Source: Sphingomonas sp. IC081 (lineage in GTDB: Bacteria > Pseudomonadota > Alphaproteobacteria > Sphingomonadales > Sphingomonadaceae). From it: a stretch of 64,000 nucleotides of DNA. The stretch covers positions 3,622,001-3,686,000 of the forward strand of contig NZ_CP029761.1 of assembly GCF_006874585.1 (NCBI RefSeq), read 5' to 3'. The position numbers and the translations under genes were made by a program. Below the pieces are notes generated by a model that was not told the origin of the DNA, did no database searches, and saw nothing but the letters and a program-made list of their open reading frames with translations. Positions 25,211 to 32,531 of the stretch are shown in pieces (positions within the stretch are counted from its first letter, which is position 1; every line of letters begins with the position of its first letter).

Positions 25211-25755
25211 GCCAGCCGCATCCGGCGCCAGGGCCGCCAGAGCGCGGCGACCGAGGCGGGCGGCAGCGGCGCTGCGCCCTCGTTCTCGCGTTCGCGGTGC
25301 TGGTGGGCGGCAAGGCGGATCATGCCGTGGCGCAGGGCATCGGGCAGGCCATCCCAGTTGGCGGCGAGGCCCGCCGTGAAGCGGACGGCGACGCGGCTGG
25401 CTGCGGCGGGCATCGGCAGCCGCACCCGGCCGCTGCCATCGGCACCGAGGTCGACCTCGTACATGCCGGAGGAAAGCGGAAAGCGGGTGCCGTCGGCGGC
25501 AATTCCGTCGAGCGCGGTGATGGCCTGAACCGGACGCGTGGCCAGTACGTTCCAGCCGGGGTGGGCAGGCAGCGTTTCCTCGCACGAGGCGGCGAGCGGC
25601 ATGACGCCGGTAAAGGCCTCGAACATGTCGAGTGTGCTCGCAAGGAGCTGCGCAAGCGGAGCGTCGTCGCGCGCGGTGGTGATGCCGAGCCACTGCTTGA
25701 GCTCGGCAAGCGCCGAGGACGGCAGGGTGGCCGGCGTAAGGATGACCCGGTGCAT
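25207..25755 (-). CDS. GTA head-tail connector (g6-like adaptor)
   Basis: Protein of 182 aa with the gp6/adaptor pattern: LAELKQWLGITTARDDAPLAQLLASTLDMFEAFTG type N-terminal helices (core LKQWLGI...DDA.L..LL) and a C-terminal ALRHGMIRLAAHQHRERE. It binds below the portal and starts the tail interface. GGAGACACCC precedes the ATG. A pair of GC-rich hairpins lies between this gene and the capsid gene. Confidence 0.87.
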   Translation of the reverse strand: MHRVILTPATLPSSALAELKQWLGITTARDDAPLAQLLASTLDMFEAFTGVMPLAASCEETLPAHPGWNVLATRPVQAITALDGIAADGTRFPLSSGMYEVDLGADGSGRVRLPMPAAASRVAVRFTAGLAANWDGLPDALRHGMIRLAAHQHRERENEGAAPLPPASVAALWRPWRRMRLA

Positions 25756-25783
25756 GGGTGTCTCCGATCAGGAGGAAAACAGG

Positions 25784-25870
25784 CGCAGGGGGCGGCCCGG
25801 TGAGGGGCGGCACCAGACCACCCCCTGCGTGAAAGCGGGGCCTCGGGGAGGGAGGAGGGCCCCCCGAGGC
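25784..25870 (-). other. Two GC-rich hairpins after the GTA capsid gene
   Basis: Inverted repeats CGCAGGGGG/CCCCCTGCG (25784-25792 with 25821-25829) and GCCTCGGGG/CCCCGAGGC (25840-25848 with 25862-25870) begin 13 bp after the capsid stop. They lack a U-run, so a processing site, a 3' stabiliser or a partial terminator is more likely than a full terminator. Confidence 0.75.
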
Positions 25871-25882
25871 ATGCCGCTTCCG

Positions 25883-27022
25883 TCAGGCCGAGATCTTGAG
25901 CAGCTTGATCGCGTCCGAATCGAGCACCTGCCCGCCGATCCGCTTCGTTGCGTAGAAGTTGACGAAGGGCTTGTTGGTATAGGGATCGCGCAGGATCGAG
26001 GTCGTGCTGCGCTCCGTGATCAGGTAGCCGGCGCGGAAGTTGCCGAAGGCGATCGGGAAGGCATTGGCGGCGACATCGGGCATGTCCTCGGCCTCGACCA
26101 CCGGATAACCCAGCAGGCGGTTGGGCTGGCCTTCCATCAGCCCCGGCTGCCACAGGAACGAGCCGTCGGCGGCCTTGAGCTTGCGCACCACTGCCAGCGT
26201 CTTGGAGTTCATCACCCAGCTGGCGCCCTGGCGGTGGCCGCCCTTCAGTGAATGGACAAGGTCGATCAGTTTCAGTTCCGGCGCGGTGTCGAAGCCGCTG
26301 GCATTGCCGGAGACGAGGAACTGCAGGGTACCGAATGCGCGGGCGGCGTCAGCCGTCGCGGCGGTGGGAGCGGCCAGAAAGCCCTTGGGCTGGTTGGTGC
26401 CGGTGCCGGTGATGAAGGCGGCGCCTTCGGCGCGGGCGAATTCCATCGCGATCTCGTCCGCCAGCCAGGTCTGGATGTCGAACATGGCATCGTCGAGCAT
26501 GGCCTGGCTTGCCGAGGGATTGGCGTAGAGTTCGCCGGAGGGCGGCACGATCTCGGCAAGGCTGGGGCTGGCGGTCTCGACGCGGGCGCCGGTCTCGCTG
26601 ACCCAGCCCGAGGCGGTGCCGCCGGTGTTGATCAGCTTGCGATAACCGGCCGTACCGGTCTGCACGACCTGGGCGATCGAGCGGATCGGGCTGACGTTCT
26701 TGAGGCGGCTGGAAATCAGCGCGTCGATCTCGCGCGGGACCGCATAGCCGCCGTCCGCGGCGACGAGGCCCGACATCGATTTCAGCTCGGTCTCGCGGCC
26801 CATGCGCAAGTAGCCGTCGACAAAGCCCTTCACTTCGACCGAGGCGGCGGTGGCGGCGCCCTCGATCAGCGGGCGGGCGGCGGCGCGGCCGACGCGGTCG
26901 AGCCGCGACTTCACGTCCTCGACATCGCCGCGCAGCGCTTCGACGGCGGCTTCGGTGGCGTCCTGGCGGGTGACAAGATCGAACGAGGAGTCGAGCGCTT
27001 CGACCGGGTTCGTGGATTCCAT
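25883..27022 (-). CDS. GTA major capsid protein (g5-like, HK97 fold)
   Basis: HK97-family capsid protein of 379 aa. The first roughly 70 residues form a coiled-coil scaffold-like delta domain (ATEAAVEALRGDVEDVKSRL). After it come family landmarks GYAVPREIDALI, PSASQAMLDDAMFDIQTWL, EFARAEGAAFITGTG and the C-terminal LITERSTTSILRDPYTNKPFVNFYATKR (cited as RDPYTNKPFVNFYATKR). The protease encoded just upstream would remove the delta domain. Confidence 0.95.
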   Translation of the reverse strand: MESTNPVEALDSSFDLVTRQDATEAAVEALRGDVEDVKSRLDRVGRAAARPLIEGAATAASVEVKGFVDGYLRMGRETELKSMSGLVAADGGYAVPREIDALISSRLKNVSPIRSIAQVVQTGTAGYRKLINTGGTASGWVSETGARVETASPSLAEIVPPSGELYANPSASQAMLDDAMFDIQTWLADEIAMEFARAEGAAFITGTGTNQPKGFLAAPTAATADAARAFGTLQFLVSGNASGFDTAPELKLIDLVHSLKGGHRQGASWVMNSKTLAVVRKLKAADGSFLWQPGLMEGQPNRLLGYPVVEAEDMPDVAANAFPIAFGNFRAGYLITERSTTSILRDPYTNKPFVNFYATKRIGGQVLDSDAIKLLKISA

Positions 27023-27094
27023 GGGGCATTCACCTTTCGCTTGGGAGCCGCCGGACGGGCGGCGGAAAACTGTCGGGAGGAGGGGAAGGCAGAG

Positions 27095-27496
27095 TCAGGA
27101 AACGAGGTGCACCCGCGCGCCGTGCTGCATCGGGTGGGTGACGAGGCTGACTTCGAACAGTTCGAGGTCGAGCAGTTCGCGGCCCGCCGCATCCTGGCGG
27201 CTGGAGCGCGCGCGGTAGCCGAACGACAGGCCGTTGACGGTGCCGCGCCTGAGCGCGAGGCCGGCGGCGCCGTCGGGATTGTCGATCCTGGCCACCACCC
27301 GCAGGCCGCGCGCGTCCTCGGCAGCGGTCTCGACCCAGCCGATGCGCACGTCCGGCCGGTGCTGCCAGTAGAGCGGCAGCGGATCGCGGCGCTCGGCCAG
27401 GGTGCGGGCAAAGGCGCCGGGGCGGATGGTGTCGCGGCCGGAATCGCGCCGGTCGAACAGCGCGGCATAGCCAGCGAAGCGCAAGTCGCGGCTCAA
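27095..27496 (-). CDS. GTA prohead protease (g4-like, HK97 / peptidase U35 family)
   Basis: Protein of 133 aa: LRFAGYAALFDRRDSGRDTI at the start, PLYWQHRPD with the catalytic-type His, NGLSFGYR with the Ser, and LDLELFEVSLVTHPM. This is the standard HK97 prohead protease layout. The start is most likely a TTG at 27496 that overlaps the previous gene's TGA (TTGA). An upstream frame back to 27874 has no protein-like sequence. Confidence 0.88.
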   Translation of the reverse strand: MSRDLRFAGYAALFDRRDSGRDTIRPGAFARTLAERRDPLPLYWQHRPDVRIGWVETAAEDARGLRVVARIDNPDGAAGLALRRGTVNGLSFGYRARSSRQDAAGRELLDLELFEVSLVTHPMQHGARVHLVS

Positions 27497-27801
27497 CGCA
27501 GCAGCTCCGTGGTGCCGCAGCGCACCGCCAGGCCAAGCAGCAGCGCGGCCAGCACCGCGCGCACGAACCAGCCGATGGCGGCGGCCCGGGCGCTGGACTT
27601 GGCGTCGCGCCAGGCCTGCAGCAGTTCGCGCAGTTCGGTGAGGTCGCCGGGCGCGGTGGCATCGTCGAGGCCGATCCGCGACAGCATCCGCCGCGCGCCG
27701 ACTTCGCTCGCTTCCTCGACCACGGCGCGCAGGGTCACCAGATCGCCGCCTTCGGAGGCCGCCTGTGCCAGCAGACCGGCAAGCATGTCCTTCTGGTTCA
27801 T
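27493..27801 (-). CDS. DUF6127-type small membrane protein between portal and protease
   Basis: Protein of 102 aa: an N-terminal helical part (MNQKDMLAGLLAQAASEGGD) and one membrane segment near the C-terminus (FVRAVLAALLLGLAV). It overlaps both neighbours by 3-4 bases, so it belongs to the operon. Similar small proteins sit here in sphingomonad GTA clusters; function unknown, and its membrane segment makes it unlikely to be a plain structural part. Confidence 0.8.
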   Translation of the reverse strand: MNQKDMLAGLLAQAASEGGDLVTLRAVVEEASEVGARRMLSRIGLDDATAPGDLTELRELLQAWRDAKSSARAAAIGWFVRAVLAALLLGLAVRCGTTELLR

Positions 27802-28970
27802 GATTTGTTCTCCACTTCCTTCCCGGAATGGGGGCGTTCGGGCAGGCCGAGCAGCGCGCGCTTCTCGTCGCCATCGAGGAAATCGGCGGCGCTCACTTGC
27901 GACCAGAGCCGCTCGCGGTCCTCGGCCAGCGCGGGGACCTGATCGAGGTCGATGGCAAGGCAGGCCTCGGGGAACCACGGCGCCAGTCCTTCGCAGAGCG
28001 CCGCGAAGATCTTGGCGGCCAGCGGCAGCAGCGTCAGCCGCCAGAGCGCGCGGTTGGCCTCGCGGTAATTGGCATAGGTGGCATCGCCCGGCAGGCCGAG
28101 CAGCATCGGCGGCACCCCGAAGGCCAGCGCCACGTCGCGGGCGGCGGCGGCCTTGAGCGTGGCGAAGTCCATGTCGGCAGGCGTCAGCGCGATGGCCTGC
28201 CACTTGAGCCCGCCTTCCAGCAGCATCGGCCGCCCGGCATTGTGCGATCCGGCATAGGCCTGGCTCAGTTCGGTCTTGAGCCGGTCGAACTGTTCGGGGG
28301 TGAGGGTATCGCCGTCCCCGGTCTCGTAGACCAGCGCGCCGGAGGGGCGGGCGGCGTTTTCGAGAAGCTGGCGGTTCCACCGCGCGGCGGCATTGTGGGT
28401 GGCGATCGCCTCGTCGGCGGCGGCAAGGCAGCCGGCACCGTAATGATCGTCCGCCGGGTGGAAGTGGCGGATGTGGATCACGTTGGGCGAGGCATCCTCG
28501 CCGTGCAGCGGGATGGTCATGCGCCGTCCCGCCACGTCATAGGCATAGGCGGCGGGCCAGCCGTCCTCGCCCGCGACGACGGTCACGCGCTCGGGCCTCA
28601 GCGCAAAGAGTTCGACAGGGCGCCCGCGCGCGTCCTTGAGCACCTGCACATAGGCATTGCCGTGCAGCAGCAGGTGGCAGGCGAGCGTTTCCAGCAGCGA
28701 CTGCCCGGCGCTGGTCTCGCCGATGAGCGCGGCGAGCTTCGGATCGGCGGCCTTGAGCGGGGCGCCGGCGATCCCTTCGGCCACCAGCCGCACCGCGCGC
28801 TGGGCGACGGGATTCTCGAGATAGGCCCGGCGCACCGCCGAGGCATATTCGAAGGGGGCTCGCCCGCCGTCGCCTTCGGCGAAGAACCAGGGTGAGGCGG
28901 GCCCTCGCGCCAGGGGCACGCGGGCACTCTCGCCCTTGAAGGCGGCGACGAACGTATCGATGAAGGACAC
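27798..28970 (-). CDS. GTA portal protein (g3-like, HK97 family)
   Basis: Portal of 390 aa that forms the DNA gate of the head. Landmarks: NPVAQRAVRLVAEGIAGAPL, ACHLLLHGNAYVQVLKD, FALRPERVTVV, HIRHFHPADDHYGAGCLAAA and AFGVPPMLLGLPGDATYANYREA (cited as FGVPPMLLGLPGDATYANY). I prefer the GTG at 28970 with AAGGAA upstream over a far upstream GTG/ATG; the longer frame to 29015 has no family match. Confidence 0.93.
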   Translation of the reverse strand: MSFIDTFVAAFKGESARVPLARGPASPWFFAEGDGGRAPFEYASAVRRAYLENPVAQRAVRLVAEGIAGAPLKAADPKLAALIGETSAGQSLLETLACHLLLHGNAYVQVLKDARGRPVELFALRPERVTVVAGEDGWPAAYAYDVAGRRMTIPLHGEDASPNVIHIRHFHPADDHYGAGCLAAADEAIATHNAAARWNRQLLENAARPSGALVYETGDGDTLTPEQFDRLKTELSQAYAGSHNAGRPMLLEGGLKWQAIALTPADMDFATLKAAAARDVALAFGVPPMLLGLPGDATYANYREANRALWRLTLLPLAAKIFAALCEGLAPWFPEACLAIDLDQVPALAEDRERLWSQVSAADFLDGDEKRALLGLPERPHSGKEVENKS

Positions 28971-29025
28971 GTGGGGTTCCTTTCCAGGCGGGAGGGAGCG
29001 GCCGGAGCCGCGCAAGGTTCGTGTT

Positions 29026-30354
29026 TCAGGGCAAGCGCACTTGCGGGGCCGAAGCCTTGCCGAGCATCAGCTCGGTGAGGGCCCAGACCAGCGCGTCGGC
29101 GCGGTCGGGCGAGCGCCCCGGTCCCTGGTAGGAACCACCGGCGACAAGCCCGCAGATCTCGTCTTCCAGCGCCGGGAACAGTCCGGCATGGCGCACGCGT
29201 CCGGCCTCGTAGAGCGCGGCCACGGGCTCGGCGCGGGCGACTTTGCCGCGGCTGGCGTGGACCAGCCGCAGCGGCAGCGAAACTTCCGCCGCGCGCAGCA
29301 CCGAGGCGACCATGGCGCCGCCCTGGTTGGCCTCGGCGATGACGCGGTCGGCGGACCAGGCCACTGCCGCCTCGGCGACGGCGCGGGCCCAGCGTTCGGG
29401 GCCGGCCTTCTCGGCCGAGGCATCGGCCAGCACATGGGCGTTGCCGTCCGCCGAGAGGCCGACGACGACGATGCCGCAGGCGTCTCCGCCCGCCGAAGCG
29501 GGCGGATCGACGCCGACGACCACGCGGCAACATGCAGGCGCGCGCGCCTCGCGGCAGCGTTCCAGCAAGGCGCGGCTCCACAGCGCGCCCTCGATGTCGG
29601 CGATCAGCTCGCCGTCGATCTCCTGCCTGCCGAGCAGGCTGCGGCCGAAATTGCGGCGCATTGCCGAGAGAAAGCGCGCGGGCAGGTTGGCGGCATTGTC
29701 GAAGGTGCTCCCCCGCGTGACGACGACCTCGCCCGAGGCGCTATCCGCCAGCAGCCGCGTGACCAGCGGCATGCTGCGCGGCGTGGTGGTGGCGACCACG
29801 CGCGGATCGCGGCCGAGGCGCAGGCCCATCAGCAGGTTGTCCCAGGCCGACGTTGCCCGCCCCGCGGCATTGTCCCACTTGGCGATCTCGTCGCACCAGG
29901 CGTGGCTGTGCTGGGGGCCGCGCAGCGATTCGGGCTCGGCGGCCGAATAGAGCGTGGCCTGCGCGCCGCCCGGCCAGGTCAGCCGCCTGAGCGAGGGTTC
30001 GAACACCGGGCGGCGCCACGGCGCACCGACCGCGAGCAGTCCGCTCTCGCCCTCGACCATGACCGAGCGCGCCTCGCCCAGATTGGCGGCGACCAGCGCG
30101 ATGCGGGCATCGGGATTCTCCTCGGCGACGAGGCGCACCCATTCGGCGCCGCAGCGGGTCTTGCCGAAGCCGCGCCCGGCCATGACCAGCCAGACGCGCC
30201 AGTCGCCGGCCGGGGCGAGCTGCGAGGGCCGCGCCCGGATCGACCAGTCCCAGCGCCATTCGCGGCGCTCGTTCCGGTCGAGGCTGGCCATGAACGCCTC
30301 GATCTCCCCGCTTTCGGCCTCGGTCAGCCAGTCCAGCGGGTCGGCCTCAGCCAT
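29026..30354 (-). CDS. GTA terminase large subunit (g2-like)
   Basis: DNA-packaging ATPase/nuclease of 442 aa. Walker A is GRGFGKT at residues 60-66, Walker B is HAWCDEIAKW (D155, E156), a coupling-type TTTPRS follows, and the RNase H-like nuclease domain begins near VVVGVDPPAS with later Asp residues (SPDRADALVWAL). In RcGTA it packs headfuls of host DNA without site preference. The ATG at 30354 overlaps the small subunit gene by 8 bp; a longer frame to 30516 is spurious. Confidence 0.94.
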   Translation of the reverse strand: MAEADPLDWLTEAESGEIEAFMASLDRNERREWRWDWSIRARPSQLAPAGDWRVWLVMAGRGFGKTRCGAEWVRLVAEENPDARIALVAANLGEARSVMVEGESGLLAVGAPWRRPVFEPSLRRLTWPGGAQATLYSAAEPESLRGPQHSHAWCDEIAKWDNAAGRATSAWDNLLMGLRLGRDPRVVATTTPRSMPLVTRLLADSASGEVVVTRGSTFDNAANLPARFLSAMRRNFGRSLLGRQEIDGELIADIEGALWSRALLERCREARAPACCRVVVGVDPPASAGGDACGIVVVGLSADGNAHVLADASAEKAGPERWARAVAEAAVAWSADRVIAEANQGGAMVASVLRAAEVSLPLRLVHASRGKVARAEPVAALYEAGRVRHAGLFPALEDEICGLVAGGSYQGPGRSPDRADALVWALTELMLGKASAPQVRLP

Positions 30355-30850
30355 CCTGGGGGCCTTCCTCTGCCGCGCGGCGGGCGATAACCTGTTCGCG
30401 CAGCTGCGCGATCTTGGCCCGGAGCGAGGCGCGCACGGCGCCGATGTCCTCGTCCTCGCGCATGGCCCGCTCGCGTGCCACGGTCTCGCGGTGGAGGCCG
30501 AGCAGGCGCAGGGCATTGGCGTTGTCGAACTTCATCTCGCCGTCCTTGGTTTCGCCGAAGCGCAACCGGTGGAGCAGTTCCAGTTCGAGGTTCTCGTATC
30601 CTTCCAGCAGGGCGCCGCGCCAGTCGCGGGCGAAGTCGGGGTCATTGCGGCGCAGCTTGTAGGGGCGGCTGAGGTGGACCCCGGCGGCGAGGGCGGCGGC
30701 GCTGACATTCGAGGTTTCCGCCAGCACGGCGAGGAAGGCGGTGCGCCAGTGGCGGTTCAGCTTGTCCTCGCTCCTGGCAAGATCGGCATTGAGCCTCGTC
30801 CGACGCTTGCACGGGGCAGCAGCGGACGAAGCGCGCTTCGGCTCGGCCAT
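30347..30850 (-). CDS. GTA terminase small subunit (g1-like)
   Basis: Protein of 167 aa, first gene of the cluster. It has a helix-turn-helix-like segment (TSNVSAAALAAGVHLSRPYKLRRND; cited as SAAALAAGVHLSRPYKLR) and a long helical C-terminus (ARERAMRE...RAKIAQLREQVIAR). In RcGTA, g1 is the small terminase subunit, adapted to lack cos/pac recognition. The Met at 30850 has AGGA 8 bases upstream; a Met three codons earlier is possible. Confidence 0.85.
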   Translation of the reverse strand: MAEPKRASSAAAPCKRRTRLNADLARSEDKLNRHWRTAFLAVLAETSNVSAAALAAGVHLSRPYKLRRNDPDFARDWRGALLEGYENLELELLHRLRFGETKDGEMKFDNANALRLLGLHRETVARERAMREDEDIGAVRASLRAKIAQLREQVIARRAAEEGPQDG

Positions 30851-30925
30851 CCGGAACATCCTGTTGCTGTGAGTGGGGGCGCGAAGGAGACGCCGGAGCG
30901 ACTCGGAATTTCGCGATGTTCCCGA

Positions 30926-30978
30926 TATGTACCTAATCGGCGTTACGCTGTCAATAGGAAATAACCAAATAGGTTATT
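30926..30978 (-). promoter_or_regulatory. Candidate GTA promoter with upstream palindrome
   Basis: On the minus strand, TTGACA (30954-30949), a 17-base spacer and TACATA (30931-30926) form a good sigma-70-type promoter with a start near 30919, about 70 bases before g1. Just upstream lies AATAACC-AAATA-GGTTATT (30960-30978), a perfect 7-bp inverted repeat centred near -50, where an activator could bind. It could instead control the divergent yqaA-like gene. Confidence 0.65.
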
Positions 30979-31038
30979 GCTTGCCGCCCGAACCCGTGCC
31001 CACTAAGCACGCGCCCATACCTTATTGCGGAGAATTCG

Positions 31039-31677
31039 ATGCTGCGCCGCCTTTACGACTGGACCATGGCCAAGGCGTCGCACCGCCATGCCGGCTGGTG
31101 GCTGGCACTCTTCGCGTTCATGGAAGCCAGCTTCTTCCCGGTGCCGCCGCATCCGCTGCTGGGCCTGATGTGTCTGGCCGAACCGAAAAAGGCGATTCGT
31201 TATGCGGTGATCGCCACCACGGCCTCGGTCGTCGGCGGGCTGCTGGGGTATGCCATCGGTCACTTTGCCTATGCCGCCTTCGGCGAGGCGCTGCTGCGCG
31301 CGCTGCATCTGGCCGACAGCTTCCCCAAGGCGGCGTGCTATTTGCGCGAATACGGTGCGGAGATCATCATCGTGAAGGGCGCGACGCCGATCCCCTTCAA
31401 GCTGCTGACGATCACCGCGGGGTTCATCGGCATGAACCTCTTCGTGTTCCTCGGGGCCTCGGTGATCTCGCGCTCGATCAGCTTCCTGATCGTCGGCGTG
31501 CTGTTCCGCCTGTTCGGCGCGCCGATCAAGGCAGTGATCGACAAGCACCTGGGCAAGGTGACGGTGGCCTTCGTGGTGGCGGTGCTCGCCGGGTTCCTGG
31601 CGGTTTCGCTGCTGGGCGGCGGTGCCCGGGAAGCCAACCAGAAGTGCGACATGATCGCGGCGGCGAACCAGGCCTGA
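31039..31677 (+). CDS. YqaA/DedA-type (VTT domain) inner-membrane protein
   Basis: Membrane protein of 212 aa with 4-5 hydrophobic segments. It matches the YqaA branch of the SNARE-associated/VTT family: FMEASFFPVPPHPLL near the start, GGLLGYAIGHFAYAAFGE in the middle, and KGATPIPFKLLTITAGFIGM, the family's re-entrant-loop signature. Related DedA proteins flip lipid carriers; the role here is unknown. GGAG precedes the ATG. It is divergent from the GTA cluster across a 188-bp control region. Confidence 0.88.
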   Translation: MLRRLYDWTMAKASHRHAGWWLALFAFMEASFFPVPPHPLLGLMCLAEPKKAIRYAVIATTASVVGGLLGYAIGHFAYAAFGEALLRALHLADSFPKAACYLREYGAEIIIVKGATPIPFKLLTITAGFIGMNLFVFLGASVISRSISFLIVGVLFRLFGAPIKAVIDKHLGKVTVAFVVAVLAGFLAVSLLGGGAREANQKCDMIAAANQA

Positions 31678-31723
31678 GCGAGCCTCTGGCAATTCGCGAA
31701 ACGCGAATTTCGCGGCACCAGCC

Positions 31724-31843
31724 CGCTCCCCGCTCCCCGCTCCCCGCTCCCCGCGCCCCACTCCCGCGTATGCCGCAGGCCGGGGGATGCCGTGCCGGGT
31801 CTCGTTCAGATCGCGTGTTCAGATCGCGTATTCAGATCGCCTG
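31724..31843. repeat. Two short tandem repeat arrays after the YqaA gene
   Basis: Four perfect copies of CGCTCCC (31724-31751), then, 53 bp later, three 13-bp copies TTCAGATCGC(G/C)T(G/A) ending near 31843. The second array overlaps the last codons of the minus-strand gene at 31832, so its C-terminus may have been altered by repeat growth. Confidence 0.85.
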
Positions 31844-32122
31844 GGCAAGATGCTCGACGCAAGGCGGCGCCGTGAAGAACGGGCCCGCCAGCGAACGCCA
31901 GACCTGAAAACCCTCGGACTCGCGGAAGTCGATCATGTGGGCCTCGACGCTCTCCCAGCCGACGACGAGGTGATACCGCGCGGGGTTCTCCACCGAGCGG
32001 TGCAGCGCGAAGGAGACAAACCCCCCGGCCGCCTCGAAATGCGGGCGCGCCTCGGCAACCGCGGCCTCGAACGCGGCGGCGCGGGCCGGGTCGATGGTGA
32101 GTGTGGCCAGTTCGTGGATCAC
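31832..32122 (-). CDS. Antibiotic biosynthesis monooxygenase (ABM) domain protein
   Basis: Protein of 96 aa with the dimeric alpha-beta barrel ABM fold: MIHELATLTIDP, GGFVSFALHRSVENPARYHLVVGWES (cited as RYHLVVGWES), AHMIDFRESEGFQVWRSL. Such proteins are cofactor-free oxygenases or quinol-handling enzymes, but many are uncharacterised. The GTG start at 32122 overlaps the stop of the preceding VOC gene, so it is the last gene of the leftward catabolic operon. Confidence 0.82.
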   Translation of the reverse strand: MIHELATLTIDPARAAAFEAAVAEARPHFEAAGGFVSFALHRSVENPARYHLVVGWESVEAHMIDFRESEGFQVWRSLAGPFFTAPPCVEHLAQAI

Positions 32123-32526
32123 AGGTCCGGCTCCTCGACGAATTCGATCAGGTTGCCCGCGCAGTCGCGGATGAAGCAGCCCTTGCCGAAAGCCTCGCGC
32201 ACGACAAAGGCGATGTCGGCCTGCTTCTCCTCCATCTCGGCCAGGAAGGCCTCGAGGTCTTCCACCCGGAAGGCGAGATGCTTGTTGCCGTGGGTCTTGA
32301 GATCGCGCGGCGGGGAGCGGCGGTCCTCGGGGAGGGGGGCGGCGCCTTCCACCTCGAAGATCTCGAAGCGCAGCGGGCCCTTGCGGACCATCGCGGTGCG
32401 GGACCTGGCCGCTTCGATGTAGAACGTCTTCTCGACCGCGAAGCCCAGCACGCGGCCGTACCAGTCGATCGCCTCGTCAAGACTGGGAACGGAGACGCCG
32501 CCGTGGTGGAAGGTGAATTCGGCCAT
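32119..32526 (-). CDS. VOC (glyoxalase/bleomycin resistance) family protein
   Basis: Protein of 135 aa with a paired beta-alpha-beta-beta-beta fold. HHGGVSVPSLDEAIDWYGRVLGF and NKHLAFRVEDLEAFLAEME are the two module starts, and the ending IRDCAGNLIEFVEEP carries the typical metal Glu. His near the N-terminus, His82 (KHLAFRV) and the late Glu could bind a metal ion. In this operon a lyase, isomerase or dioxygenase-type step is plausible but not shown. The start ATG is 5 bp after the hydrolase stop. Confidence 0.85.
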   Translation of the reverse strand: MAEFTFHHGGVSVPSLDEAIDWYGRVLGFAVEKTFYIEAARSRTAMVRKGPLRFEIFEVEGAAPLPEDRRSPPRDLKTHGNKHLAFRVEDLEAFLAEMEEKQADIAFVVREAFGKGCFIRDCAGNLIEFVEEPDL

Positions 32527-32531
32527 CGCGC

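Larger units (their letters stand above)
16688..30954 (-). mobile_element. Gene transfer agent (RcGTA-like) cluster
   Basis: A 14-kb minus-strand block of head, tail and packaging genes in the conserved RcGTA order, terminase to g15, followed by DUF2793. Most genes overlap by 4 bases (ATGA). There is no integrase, replication, lysogeny or lysis gene, and composition matches the host chromosome. These are the marks of a domesticated GTA rather than a prophage. Release, regulator and receptor genes (gafA, ctrA, endolysin) must be elsewhere. Confidence 0.9.

Noticed and set aside
26252..28156. 634-codon plus-strand ORF opposite the capsid and protease genes
   Set aside because: Mirror frame of well-identified GTA genes; composition typical of antisense GC-rich frames.
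28936..30390. 484-codon plus-strand ORF opposite terminase
   Set aside because: Antisense to the TerL gene with Walker motifs; no family resemblance.
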